This document shows, piece after piece, positions 41,401-49,831 of a stretch of 64,000 nucleotides of DNA; position 1 is the first letter of the stretch, and the number at the start of each line of letters is the position of its first letter. The notes below the pieces were generated by a model. It did no database searches, had not been told where the DNA came from, and saw nothing but the letters and a program-made list of their open reading frames with translations. Made by a program: the position numbers and the translations under genes. Origin of the DNA: a virus; the IMG/VR virus record IMGVR_UViG_3300050821_002136, positions 44,278 through 108,277 of that record, one strand, 5' to 3'.

Positions 41401-43456
41401 GTACGCTGTAGTACACGGTGACGTTATTTCCAGGAGTTTGGCTTCCCGGTGCAGAGCTTAGCAAAAATCCTAAACCTGCAGGAGTTGGGTGAGTAGACGA
41501 ATACGGAGGAAATTGCGTTATAGATACGATCCCATAGCTGAAGGAAGGAGTAGCTGTTCCTGTTATGGGTGTGCTGACCACGTCTGGGTGTTGGAATGCT
41601 GCTTCGAATTGCGTAGGGGTCAAACCAGAACTCAACACGATAACCGCTTGTCCGTTCAAATACGCTATGCTCGGAATGTTGAGTACATAAACAGCGTCTG
41701 CGGAAGGTTGAGGGCCTGTGTATTGGAAGGTGATCACGTTGCTGGTGATAGCAAAGCTAGTCAGCTGTATGATTCCTCCTACCGAGCCTATTGCAGCTTG
41801 GAAGGCCGGAGGTGCTCCAGGACCTACTTGGGTTACAGGGTAGAAGTTTCCATCTGTGTCCAAAAGCCTGGGGCGATCTGTGCCGATAGTCAAATCAGAG
41901 AACATCAAGAATTCCTTGTTGTTCATTGTTTCACCGTGGGCAAAGGTGTCAGGAAGAAGTCCCGTCAACGCTAAAGACAACACCCCAGGAGTATTGGTTA
42001 CGTCTTCTTTCCACAAGTTTCCGTTTTCATCCAAAGCCAGGGTCTGAAGGAACAGATTATTCTGCTCATAGCTTCCTATGTAGTTGAAGTTTGCCAAGGC
42101 TGGAGTGATATACGTAATCACATCTAGGTCACCAATGAAAGTTGTACCTGTACCTAGAGCTTCTATTTGCACCCCAAACAACGTGCTGTTGACGTTGGCC
42201 GCAGACCACAGACTTCCCCAGAGATCCATAGGACCACCGAGAGAATACACAGTTCCAGGGGTAGTAGTAAGTTGCACTATTTTAGGAGTGCCTACTGGGA
42301 CTCCTGCCTGAAGGAGCTGTAGTGATGCCGAGGTAGTTGTGCTGGAATACGCTAAGAAGCTGACCCCAAAGCCTGAGATTCCCGAAGTCAATGCTAAGGA
42401 AAATGAGAAAGCTTGGTCAAGCAATACTCCGCTTGTGGTAGAAGTAGCGTAGTATACAGTGACCACCAACGAATTGGCTGAAAATGTACCATTGGCACCT
42501 GAGCCAACAGCTCCCGCAGTTACTGTTACTCCAAAATTTGGTCCGTTCACTAATGCGGGAGTTAAGACAGTTCCCCATTGGTACGTGGAACTTCCCTTAA
42601 TGTACGTGGTCATAGTGCTGGTGACTGGAAAGGACAACGTCGTGCTTATAGGAGACCCGCTACTCGTTAGTCCTAAGATCACATTGCCAGTGCCTGAGCC
42701 AGAATACTGGGCTGCTAAGGAAATAGAGATGCCCTTTACTATGACATTCGAAGGAATGTTGAGGTTAATAGCGCTGGTCTGAATATTGTCGGGATGAGGA
42801 GCATTAAAGAACGAACTTGAAAAAACCGTAGCTACTGATGCTCCCGTTGCTGTGATGTTCCCAGGAGTAGTCCAAGGAGTTCCTGTTCCAGAATTAACAG
42901 CAGATCCAGGTATTACTGAGACAACACTAGGTACTCCCGTAGCTACTGAGGCATACCCCGTGCTGCTGAAGATGTTGTTGGGAGAATTCCAAGACGGACC
43001 TGTGGCAAGGCTTCCTATGTTTGGTCCTACAAAGATTCCAGAGAGGGACACGGCATTTCCAAAGATCCCTGAGACGATTGTTATGTCTGAGCCTATGACA
43101 TTGGCCGTGAATGTCGTCGGAGTAACACTCAGTACAAACACTGTTTGTCCGTTCAGGAAGCTGAGGCCGTCTGTAAACCCACTGAGTATAAATTCCTCAT
43201 TAACCGTGGGAGTGATCCCAGTGTAAGTAAACACTGCTAGTCCGTAATGCAAAGAAAAGCCTGTGATGATCAGGGTAGAGGTAAAGGAGTACACACTTGT
43301 TAAACCGGGTCTCGTAAAAACTGCTCCTACGGCATAGTCTACGTCCCAATTCCGTGGACTCGCACCTTCTGGTAAGTCCTTAGGGTCTGCAAACGTAATA
43401 AGCCCACCCATGTTGGATAGGTCTGCGCTGCCCAAAGCTTGTAGATTGTGACCCAA
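38483..43456 (-). CDS. Large tail hub/stabilisation protein (1657 aa)
   Basis: This encodes 1657 aa from ATG 43456. The N-terminal ~55 residues (FADPKDLPEGASPRNWDVDY, AVFTRPGL) carry the DLPxGxSP-x-DVDY-x-RPGL pattern seen at the start of P22 gp10/T7 gp12-type tail-hub proteins. The body is a very long run of beta-rich, Thr/Gly-rich modules. Near the C-terminus (~1300-1600) IGIASYDTGEEWAIMACRNG and similar blades suggest a propeller. The family assignment is inferred from pattern, size and neighbours. At about twice the usual hub length it has a large insertion of repeats, perhaps adhesive. Confidence 0.65.
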   Translation of the reverse strand: MGHNLQALGSADLSNMGGLITFADPKDLPEGASPRNWDVDYAVGAVFTRPGLTSVYSFTSTLIITGFSLHYGLAVFTYTGITPTVNEEFILSGFTDGLSFLNGQTVFVLSVTPTTFTANVIGSDITIVSGIFGNAVSLSGIFVGPNIGSLATGPSWNSPNNIFSSTGYASVATGVPSVVSVIPGSAVNSGTGTPWTTPGNITATGASVATVFSSSFFNAPHPDNIQTSAINLNIPSNVIVKGISISLAAQYSGSGTGNVILGLTSSGSPISTTLSFPVTSTMTTYIKGSSTYQWGTVLTPALVNGPNFGVTVTAGAVGSGANGTFSANSLVVTVYYATSTTSGVLLDQAFSFSLALTSGISGFGVSFLAYSSTTTSASLQLLQAGVPVGTPKIVQLTTTPGTVYSLGGPMDLWGSLWSAANVNSTLFGVQIEALGTGTTFIGDLDVITYITPALANFNYIGSYEQNNLFLQTLALDENGNLWKEDVTNTPGVLSLALTGLLPDTFAHGETMNNKEFLMFSDLTIGTDRPRLLDTDGNFYPVTQVGPGAPPAFQAAIGSVGGIIQLTSFAITSNVITFQYTGPQPSADAVYVLNIPSIAYLNGQAVIVLSSGLTPTQFEAAFQHPDVVSTPITGTATPSFSYGIVSITQFPPYSSTHPTPAGLGFLLSSAPGSQTPGNNVTVYYSVHSDPNPTDANLAAAMASGNAVFVEITGAVQGGFNFNGIWQVTSMGQGFYPGTSETLAFFTFTFTTTGHYPGVGIVGSQYRQTLATLTTSTPIPGLTAGSPITITGVTPSGWNNTWTIVEALNGGAYNITSTGFNYSTNTATYGWNFAGTTTTPPTVGNIVTIINCTNNAVFNGTFVIATVSGSFFTVTGIAAPPGILPGQTVETQGQATEFGTEFTFDPGEKFQGTTTNVIFGNGSGGNVAIIGGSQGSSIVPIGAGTRQAIVFFITESGNWTPASPPITFTVSSNANLLNVSSIPIGPPDVVARGIAITEAGQNGVPGANFYVIENPVVITIGTVTTTYTSTIIRNNIDTTAAFSFTDAVLLNSTEIDIQGRNLFNLIELGSPAWSVAYSSRMFYGMMLNKVDNFNNLSFDGGYLPNPTGTILPLGWGIHATNNEITLLTSPVTGQALYISNTTGSIQPVMGTITQTAFQDPYKVQIIRPNTLYSVRVACACLSGIRLGTLVIDLVDLSGGIFGNTYGSFSVPLTSMTTISSVFSGTLLIAPFANLKSLPATLVLRLRVINMGIGADVLVDRIEVFPTKFPFIRAQVYGSYIGKPESIDTSGDGGILDTSIQNAQTCTGAFILRDSLYLTKTSSLYITKDNPNSEPGGWSINEVSNRVGAIGIASYDTGEEWAIMACRNGIWATDGGQPKLFSLEIEQLYNAINWDAGNTIVLRNDIINRRILCAVPLPTGTDPVTGQATKTVQWLPHAPFNPKPTTPNVILMLNYEALGSFEELMSAIQVHATMFGTLASPDMRRKWSIWQIPTPYMGFVTRQNLNDVPLFICNGIDSSKIYQLDPMQRSDDGVAIYSLYTTYGFVNAAKSVTMPIFGMHQKRYTVLQLTAEGNGALLTKMYPNTLDARYPYTVPIGINLNNPVQDDYMRSINVKGNRAFIEVSTNAVGSWFELHKILLTGKQDAWSSISPTGGGNAGIV

Positions 43457-43484
43457 AGTTGTACCCTCTCATTCTTCTTAGCTT

Positions 43485-43865
43485 TTACCCGTGTGAATCT
43501 ACGCTGCCCGAGCTGACTACTATTGATGTGCCTGAGAAATCCGTGAGCACCGTTAGTTGTCCTGTGATGCCCCACGGGCCGTTAACAATTCCAGTAACGA
43601 CGCCATCAATCACGGCTTCGTCCACTGCTTGGTAGGCTTTGCCTGCGTCTGTAGTACGGCCGTAGTACGGTGGGATAGGTTGATGGTCCCTGGTACGAAG
43701 GTCTCCAGACTGCACAGTGACAACGTCTCCCAAAGGTGTAGTGAAGGTTACTGTTTCCTTCACGCTAGGAGATGTACCGGAGATTGATGTGCACGATCCG
43801 TGCACAGTAACTTGGTCATACAACTGTACTAGACCGCCGTTCATATTTACTGCTGCGTTGCTCAT
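43485..43865 (-). CDS. Small beta-rich virion protein
   Basis: This encodes 126 aa from ATG 43865 (GGAGAAAAC upstream). It is beta-rich, with short strands (VTFTTPLGDVVTVQSGDLR, then WGITGQLTVLTDFSGTSIVV). It may be a decoration or adaptor protein of the tail. No motif beyond general composition is recognised. Confidence 0.6.
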   Translation of the reverse strand: MSNAAVNMNGGLVQLYDQVTVHGSCTSISGTSPSVKETVTFTTPLGDVVTVQSGDLRTRDHQPIPPYYGRTTDAGKAYQAVDEAVIDGVVTGIVNGPWGITGQLTVLTDFSGTSIVVSSGSVDSHG

Positions 43866-43887
43866 TGTTTTCTCCTAGGTGTCCGTG

Positions 43888-45864
43888 TTATTTCTCGTAG
43901 CCACCAAAATTAGCGACCCACTGCGTAGACGTAACAGCATCAGGGGTGCATACCACTCTGATTACGGTCCCTGCTGCGATTGGAATAGGCTCGGGGAACG
44001 TGATCGTGTCGTGCTCAACCTGCGGTCCCACGTAGTTCATGGTTATGAGCTTGGTTCCAGCAGGTGACTCAAGGCTTACGAAGCCAATATTTATTGGGTT
44101 AGTTGCAGTGCCTCCTGTTGGTGCGGCCGTCAGCCGAGGCGTGATGTTCAGGTACTCAACGTAAAACGTCTTCGCTGCGGTTACCGTGTAGGTCAATACT
44201 ACCTGATCCGCAGTGACGGCAGTCGAAGTCAGAGTGCTTGTCTTCATGACGTTCGTCTTGCCTGTGGATTGACCCAGGGAGACTGATCCTATGGTCGAGG
44301 AAGACGCTGCGGCTGCTGGGTCATTGATTACGTGCCCGATGACGTTGGTACCTGCAGGCAGAGCATTTGTGATTGCTGTGACCGCAGTTAATGTTCCGCT
44401 GTCCACTACTGTGTGGAGATTCGTGCCTGTTGGTTGTACGACTGTGACGTTGCCTGTGATCGTCGTTGAAGCAAGCGACACAACCCATGGTGACGTTCCT
44501 TGATTGACAGTGCCTATAACCTTCGTAGTCTCAGCTGACAATGTAGCATTAGTGACTGAGGTAGCATCGGTGATGACATGGCCAATGACTGCGGCCGAGG
44601 CGTCGTTTATGACATGTTGAGGAGCAGTGAAGCTGATTGCTCCGCTAATGGGCTGGGTAACTCCTGATCCGTCCACTCTCAATGCACCCGCGAGGGTAAG
44701 TGAAAAAGGAGAAGTCTGAGCAGTCGTGTATGCAGGAGCGGCCGTAGTGACCGCACCCATTACCAGCCCTCCCTTTTCACCAGACGTGGTAGAACCTTGT
44801 GCAACCTGTAACGAGGATACAGTGGCATCCAAAGCTAGGCCGTTTGTGGTTCCTATGTTCGCTGTGACTGTGCCTGAGACAACCCAAGGTGAAGTGGACT
44901 GAGTGACAGCCACTGTTCCCGTAATGGTCGTTGAAGACAATGAAACAACCCAAGGGGAAGTTCCCTGATTAGCAGTGACAGTGCCACTGACAGGCTGAAC
45001 GGCCTGGAAAAAAGTACCAGTGACAGCTACCGAACCAGTGACAACAGTTGTTGAGCCGGAATCGGTTATAACATGTCCAATTACGTTGCTTCCTGCGTTA
45101 AGGCCGACGTTCCATGTGCCACTCTGGGCTGCGGAGACTGCTCCTACTATGACCCAAGGAGAAGTTGATTGGGTGACTGCCACAGTGCCTGTGATAGTTG
45201 TAGATGCTAGCGTGACAGGTACAGTATTGGTTATGAATGCGTTGACACCGATGACTGTAACTGCACCTGGGGAAGTTCCGTAATTCGACGGAGACCCGAG
45301 GGTCACCCCAGCCCATTCCGTGATGTCATTAGACGCAACTACCGATCCCACATTGACACGCAATGCGCCTGTCAAGTCTGTAGACAGGAAAACCTGATTA
45401 CCTTCGATGAGAGTTGGGGCTACTGCTGATGCGACAGCAGGAAGCACACCTATGTTGTTTCCAAGCGGTGCTGCACTGTTTGTGAACAGACTTCCCGTAA
45501 CAGGAACGGTTCCGCTAGCTTCAGGGAATACGATACGAACAGGTTGCGCTAATTGCAGAGGAGAAGTAGAGACCGCATCTCCGCTGTCATATACCAAGAC
45601 TAGGTCAAACCTCTGTGGTATTCCTGGTTCTGGTGGGTTGTCAAATGTTATGGTGACATTTCCATTAGCATCAACTGTTGCCGTAATGATAGCACCTAGG
45701 GTGTTAGCTATAAAAGCCGACGAAGGAATGACGCCTAGAGGCAAAAATGGAATAGAACCGCTGTCTCCTATTTGGTACACGCTGGAAAGGGAAAGAACAA
45801 AGACGGTAGAAGATCCATCACCCTGCAAGTTGATAACAATAGGAACTAATTGTTGTAGAGCCAT
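43888..45864 (-). CDS. Repeat-rich tail fibre-like protein
   Basis: This encodes 658 aa. ATG 45864 follows GGAGGTCAGATAA, one base after the previous stop, and is preferred to an upstream in-frame ATG. The N-terminus (LQQLVPIVINLQGDG) is a short attachment domain. The body has recurrent modules TITGTVAVTQSTSPWVV (three or more), TVTANQGTSPWVV and NVIGHVITDSG/AVIGHVITDAT/NVIGHVINDPA, forming a beta-helix or triple-stranded fibre. A C-terminal domain (KTFYVEYLNITPRLTAAPTG to WVANFGGYEK) is globular. Probable side fibre; target unknown. Confidence 0.7.
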   Translation of the reverse strand: MALQQLVPIVINLQGDGSSTVFVLSLSSVYQIGDSGSIPFLPLGVIPSSAFIANTLGAIITATVDANGNVTITFDNPPEPGIPQRFDLVLVYDSGDAVSTSPLQLAQPVRIVFPEASGTVPVTGSLFTNSAAPLGNNIGVLPAVASAVAPTLIEGNQVFLSTDLTGALRVNVGSVVASNDITEWAGVTLGSPSNYGTSPGAVTVIGVNAFITNTVPVTLASTTITGTVAVTQSTSPWVIVGAVSAAQSGTWNVGLNAGSNVIGHVITDSGSTTVVTGSVAVTGTFFQAVQPVSGTVTANQGTSPWVVSLSSTTITGTVAVTQSTSPWVVSGTVTANIGTTNGLALDATVSSLQVAQGSTTSGEKGGLVMGAVTTAAPAYTTAQTSPFSLTLAGALRVDGSGVTQPISGAISFTAPQHVINDASAAVIGHVITDATSVTNATLSAETTKVIGTVNQGTSPWVVSLASTTITGNVTVVQPTGTNLHTVVDSGTLTAVTAITNALPAGTNVIGHVINDPAAAASSSTIGSVSLGQSTGKTNVMKTSTLTSTAVTADQVVLTYTVTAAKTFYVEYLNITPRLTAAPTGGTATNPINIGFVSLESPAGTKLITMNYVGPQVEHDTITFPEPIPIAAGTVIRVVCTPDAVTSTQWVANFGGYEK

Positions 45865-45865
45865 T

Positions 45866-48106
45866 TTATCTGACCTCCGACCAAGAGAGAACACCGAGAG
45901 ATGGGGCCGTACCACCTACACCAGTGACACACAAAGTCCACGTATCTTCGGCCGCGTTACCAGCAAAGTTCAATGTGAACGCTTTTTCCGGTGCAATATT
46001 AATACCTCCTGTACCAGATTTAGAGGAACCTGCCCCGCCGCCAGCGTATCCCGAGGCTATGACTATGCCTCCTGTGCACCCCGTAGCTGCTATATCAAAG
46101 TTTACTCCAGAGTTGGCATCCACTGAATTGAACGAGGGTGATCCTGTAAGGGTGCCGTTATAAACAAGCTCCCAATACACAGGATTAGCCCCTGTGACGA
46201 AAACTTCTGTGGTCTCCAACTGGATAAAGGTGCGATTAGTGATGGAATTGAAAGTGACCTTAGGTTGAAGAGAAACCAGAGGCGTGCGCGTCCCCGAAGC
46301 AGCCGTTATAGAAGTACCCTTGTTTCCTGTAGTAAATTTGTACGGAAAGGGAAATTCCACGCTACCTTCTGACATGATAGACATGCAGATTTGCTTCATT
46401 GTTGTAGTGGTAGCAGCGATGCCTGTGTTGGTAATTTCCGCACGACATGGTAGATTGGCAGTGTTCGTGTAGGGAGAAGTAGAATTGTTGGAGTTCACTA
46501 TTTCGTGCACAACAACAAGAGAGTCATCCACGAACAGAGACCAACGTACTCTTCCTACTCCGAGCCACTGCATATCCATGGCGAAAATCTGGGTCTTTGA
46601 CCAGTCGATGGTGATGCCGGAAGGACCCGTGCCATTCATGGGGTCTTTATTCCAGTTTGCTTGCAATATGGAAGTTGTGACGGGACTGCCAGAGGCTGAA
46701 GAGCGTTGATTTACGCTCACCCCAAGCGTACCATCCATCTCGAAGTAGACACCATCGTTAGCATCAAAGTAGCCAATACGACTGCGGACATTCGTCTTCT
46801 GCGCTCCCAAAAACCCTGTCATGATGATGAGTGCCGATTTGCCAGGACAATATCTGAAGTAGGACTTTGTCTGGTTGATTGCCGACGCACCAGAGGCTGT
46901 TCCTCCCGTAGAAAGAGTAATCGAGGATTCATTAGCCGTTTTAGTGACAGTACCAGTACCAACTAAAGACGTATTGAACAGCAACGGTTGGGTGTCGTAT
47001 TGAAACTGAGCTGCAAATGCCGTGAACGGTTGAGAGGTACGGGCGCGATTAAATGCATCGCTCGCTTCTCCACCGAAACCTACCTGCAGATTTCCAAATG
47101 CATCGGTTGCTATGTCCGTATAGAGGGACGGATTGATGAAACTCTTTCCCGTAAGCACAGCTCGGGTAATGCCAGCGGCATCCGTAGTTGCAACCACGGT
47201 GTCCAAAGACTTCGTTGTCTGAACAGCGGGGAGAGAAGACAGGAGCGTCTGCAAACGGAAAATCCCTTGGTTCCCGGTTCCGTTCGTGTACACAAGGCGG
47301 AAGAATCGGGCATGGACACCAGCCACGACCACCACGGGCAGGCTGGCTAGAAGAATAGCCCTGATAACATAGTCCCAACTTGTGCCGTCAGTGCTGAACT
47401 GAAGTTGCAATCCGTTAGGAGCGCTGCCCTGATCAGAGAATGCCTCAACCGAAATCTTAGTAACGGCAGTGGCAGTCAGGTCTACAGCTGTTCCCGTAAA
47501 AACTGCGTTTGCAGACAAAAGGGATGTCGTAGAATTTGCACTATTAACCACGTCAGCTTGTCCTATGACTGTGGTAGTTCCTCCGACAAGTAGATGGCCA
47601 GTGTTATCTACCGCGATATCATACTGATTGCCGTCCAGACCTTTACCAGATACGAGTACAGGATTAAGACCAGTTGCAGTGTGCCCCTCAGGAAACAGTC
47701 CTTGTACCAAGGGGTCCCCAGGGACATATTCGTTCAACACGGAGTCGTAAATAAGCAGTTCCCCGTTGTGGCCGGGAGGTGCAGCTGCAACAGGTATGCC
47801 TTGTATAGACGTGGCGTTAGAAGACCCACCAGCTGCCACAGTAATATCTACAATTCCTCCAGGCTCAGCAGTTATGGCTATGGAACCGTCGGTAGATACG
47901 AGGCCTGTGTTTGGAGAAAAACTTTGACCGCTTGCTGAGGATGGTATAGGATCAAAGGGCCTACGAAGAGGTTCCTCTTGTTGGTTATTAAGAAACCAGT
48001 AGACATCAGAATACGACAGGCCCAAACGGTTAGCTATATCAATTGGTCCAGAGCCTACCTTGAATGCTGCAAGGATTTCGGCTTGTTGCGTTGGAGTTAA
48101 GGCCAT
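45866..48106 (-). CDS. HTH-containing tail protein
   Basis: This encodes 746 aa from ATG 48106. Residues 1-45 form a helix-turn-helix (AEILAAFKVGSGPIDIANRL followed by GLSYSDVYWFLNNQ), unexpected in a virion protein. Then comes a low-complexity linker, Thr/Gly/Ser-rich beta modules (TGTAVDLTATAVTKISVEAF), and a domain of about 150 residues (MTGFLGAQKTNVRSRIGYFD to EFPFPYKFTTGNKG) of a kind found in other tail-protein C-termini. It ends with an aromatic-rich fold. The HTH could bind phage DNA or be a fold re-used for attachment. The stop precedes the next ATG by one base. Confidence 0.7.
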   Translation of the reverse strand: MALTPTQQAEILAAFKVGSGPIDIANRLGLSYSDVYWFLNNQQEEPLRRPFDPIPSSASGQSFSPNTGLVSTDGSIAITAEPGGIVDITVAAGGSSNATSIQGIPVAAAPPGHNGELLIYDSVLNEYVPGDPLVQGLFPEGHTATGLNPVLVSGKGLDGNQYDIAVDNTGHLLVGGTTTVIGQADVVNSANSTTSLLSANAVFTGTAVDLTATAVTKISVEAFSDQGSAPNGLQLQFSTDGTSWDYVIRAILLASLPVVVVAGVHARFFRLVYTNGTGNQGIFRLQTLLSSLPAVQTTKSLDTVVATTDAAGITRAVLTGKSFINPSLYTDIATDAFGNLQVGFGGEASDAFNRARTSQPFTAFAAQFQYDTQPLLFNTSLVGTGTVTKTANESSITLSTGGTASGASAINQTKSYFRYCPGKSALIIMTGFLGAQKTNVRSRIGYFDANDGVYFEMDGTLGVSVNQRSSASGSPVTTSILQANWNKDPMNGTGPSGITIDWSKTQIFAMDMQWLGVGRVRWSLFVDDSLVVVHEIVNSNNSTSPYTNTANLPCRAEITNTGIAATTTTMKQICMSIMSEGSVEFPFPYKFTTGNKGTSITAASGTRTPLVSLQPKVTFNSITNRTFIQLETTEVFVTGANPVYWELVYNGTLTGSPSFNSVDANSGVNFDIAATGCTGGIVIASGYAGGGAGSSKSGTGGINIAPEKAFTLNFAGNAAEDTWTLCVTGVGGTAPSLGVLSWSEVR

Positions 48107-48127
48107 TTGGGGCTCCTTAAAATGTGT

Positions 48128-48165
48128 GGGCCAATTTCCATGGCCCTTCCTATCGGCAGGATAGG
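48128..48165 (-). terminator. Two consecutive hairpins between tail genes
   Basis: GGGCCA (48128-48133) pairs with TGGCCC (48141-48146), and CCTATC (48149-48154) pairs with GATAGG (48160-48165). They fill the gap between the 88-aa gene and the HTH tail gene. On the minus strand they are followed by CACACATTTTAAGGAG, so the first can terminate weakly upstream of the next ribosome-binding site. Confidence 0.6.
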
Positions 48166-48173
48166 TACTTATC

Positions 48174-48440
48174 TTAGCCTTGCTCTGTACTGCCTGCGGC
48201 CCTGCACTGCACAGGGCTTACTTGGAAGATCGGACCCGGGGAAACCTCCCCAGCATTGCCGTTAACTTCCACTTGGCAGGTTACGAGATCACCTGACCCA
48301 CCAAAGTATGTAGACGCAGTGTTATACCCCGGAGGTGCTGGGGCAATAGCAATGACTTTACATTTCACATTAACAAATGTACCTACGGTAAAGTCCTTGC
48401 TGAAGATGTCTTTCTCAATTGTATTAACTGCTACTGACAT
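48174..48440 (-). CDS. Small hypothetical virion-cluster protein
   Basis: This encodes 88 aa from ATG 48440 (AAGGAGAACC upstream). Strands VGTFVNVKCKVIAIAPAPPG and DLVTCQVEVNGNAGEV suggest a small beta-barrel. Its VNVKCKVIAI resembles VTVRCKIKAIQ in the gene at 58172, so the two may be distant paralogues. Function is unknown. Confidence 0.6.
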   Translation of the reverse strand: MSVAVNTIEKDIFSKDFTVGTFVNVKCKVIAIAPAPPGYNTASTYFGGSGDLVTCQVEVNGNAGEVSPGPIFQVSPVQCRAAGSTEQG

Positions 48441-48449
48441 GGGTTCTCC

Positions 48450-49499
48450 TTAGCCTAGCACAGTCGTTCTATTCCAAGTTGCCTCGAACAGCACAAGGTC
48501 AGAAAGTACCTGTACAGGCATGATCTGACTAGCTGTCAGCTCCACTCCTGCTGGAGTGAAGATCTGCAGCGCGTCATTAACTGGACTATAGTGGTACTGG
48601 TACCCACCGACAAGTAGAGGAACAACAACGTCTTCTCCGAAGACCTCACAACGCAAGAAGCCGTTGAAATCTACCGTACGCTGGTCTGCAAACAACATCA
48701 GTCCCATAGGAATACCTCCTACAGTGTAACCACCGGGGGAGAAGGTAACGATTCCCCAAGCTTTGATAGTTTTCCCCGTGATATCCGGGAAACACAATTC
48801 AGACAGGGTAATCGTAGAGGCTGTCGAGGATGTTGTGGCAGCTGCTGCGGGTGAAGTGGCAGTGTTGCCAGTTGTTCCCGAGAAAGTGACCGCTCCATTC
48901 AAAGCGAGCAAGCGTCCTGTAACGTTCGCATTGTCATTTACCGTGATAGAGGTATTAGCGATAGTGTCGCCCTTCACTACAGCAGTGGTACCATACGTAG
49001 ACGAAGAGCCAACCAGCCAAATGACGTTTCTCGCCAGTGCTCCACCTGTAAGAAGAACAGTAGATCCGTTGTTAAGGGTCAATGTGCTTCCAATTTGGAA
49101 GATAAACTGAGCATTAGGATTGCCCTGAGCGTTCAAGGTTACCGTTCCTCCCACTGACAAGTCCAAAGAAGTAGCAGCTTTGTAAACTCCGGGAGTAAAT
49201 GTCTGTCCAGCAAGGTTTCCTACGATGGGAACACCACCGGGGAGAGCTTGGTAGAAGTTATAAGCAGCAGTGGCGTCAGTCTGTGCTTGCTGTGATGCAC
49301 TGTCAGGTCCGTGGATTGTAAACGGCGCTGCCACTGTGGATGGCGGAAAGTTGGTAACAGCGGACACGGCTGTTGGGTAAATACCAACGTTTCCACCGAC
49401 AACTGATGTTCCAGTTCCGGCTTGTCCTGTTACTGCGGTTGCGGCTAAGACTTCAAAATTTGCCGCTGTTGCTAGTTCTTGATCAATGGGTATTGCCAT
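48450..49499 (-). CDS. Virion-cluster protein with ice-binding-like (DUF3494) domain
   Basis: This encodes 349 aa from ATG 49499. Residues ~14-210 match the DUF3494/ice-binding-protein beta-helix: FEVLAATAVT (15-24), GGNVGIYP (35-42), AAYNFYQALPGG, AGQTFTPGVY (97-106), FIFQIGSTLTLNNGS (132-146), ALARNVIWLVGSSSTYGTTA (154-173) and ANVTGRLLALNGAVT (191-205). In bacteria this domain binds ice or acts as an adhesin scaffold. A C-terminal domain of ~110 residues (CFPDITGKTIKAWGIV to VLFEATWNRT) looks like a phage structural module. There is no signal peptide, which fits a virion component, not a secreted protein. Its position in the tail cluster suggests a tail or side-fibre protein. Ice binding is not proven. 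Confidence 0.8.
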   Translation of the reverse strand: MAIPIDQELATAANFEVLAATAVTGQAGTGTSVVGGNVGIYPTAVSAVTNFPPSTVAAPFTIHGPDSASQQAQTDATAAYNFYQALPGGVPIVGNLAGQTFTPGVYKAATSLDLSVGGTVTLNAQGNPNAQFIFQIGSTLTLNNGSTVLLTGGALARNVIWLVGSSSTYGTTAVVKGDTIANTSITVNDNANVTGRLLALNGAVTFSGTTGNTATSPAAAATTSSTASTITLSELCFPDITGKTIKAWGIVTFSPGGYTVGGIPMGLMLFADQRTVDFNGFLRCEVFGEDVVVPLLVGGYQYHYSPVNDALQIFTPAGVELTASQIMPVQVLSDLVLFEATWNRTTVLG

Positions 49500-49543
49500 A
49501 AAAATTTCTCATTTCCCCGTCAAAACGGATACAATTAGTTTTG

Positions 49544-49831
49544 CTACAATGCCGACACTAAGGTGCCGTCAAACTTTTTAAACTTCCTACGAGTGTTCGC
49601 CTTAAAGCCCATGCTGAGCCTTTCTCGTTCGGCAGCAGTCGTTACTCGTATCTGCCCTGCTTGTCCAACTCTGCGTTTCTTGAACTCTGCTGCATTTATA
49701 TTGCTCAGAGTTTCTCGGTATATGTTGCGAAATGACAACACCTGATAATTGCTTCGCAAGTAGTGCCATTGAGCAAACACAAGTTTTTGTTGGCGTTTGT
49801 TTAGTAGTTTTTTCTCCTCTTCCTGAGTCAT
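49544..49831 (-). CDS. Small basic hypothetical protein
   Basis: This encodes 95 aa from ATG 49831 (its A is shared with the upstream TAA; a longer in-frame form is a shadow of the glycosyltransferase gene). It is Lys/Arg/Gln-rich and helical (KLLNKRQQKLVFAQWHYLRS) with a basic C-terminus (KANTRRKFKKFDGTL). It resembles nucleic-acid-binding tails. No family is recognised. Confidence 0.6.
   Translation of the reverse strand: MTQEEEKKLLNKRQQKLVFAQWHYLRSNYQVLSFRNIYRETLSNINAAEFKKRRVGQAGQIRVTTAAERERLSMGFKANTRRKFKKFDGTLVSAL

Noticed and set aside
43888-45864. Repeated TSPWVV segments as a CRISPR-like or mobile repeat
   Set aside because: The repeats are in-frame protein modules of a fibre with varied DNA sequence and spacing.
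45020-46126. Plus-strand frames overlapping the tail fibre genes (87 and 239 codons)
   Set aside because: Shadows of Thr/Val-rich minus-strand repeats (mirror Thr/Val/Pro composition), no start signals.
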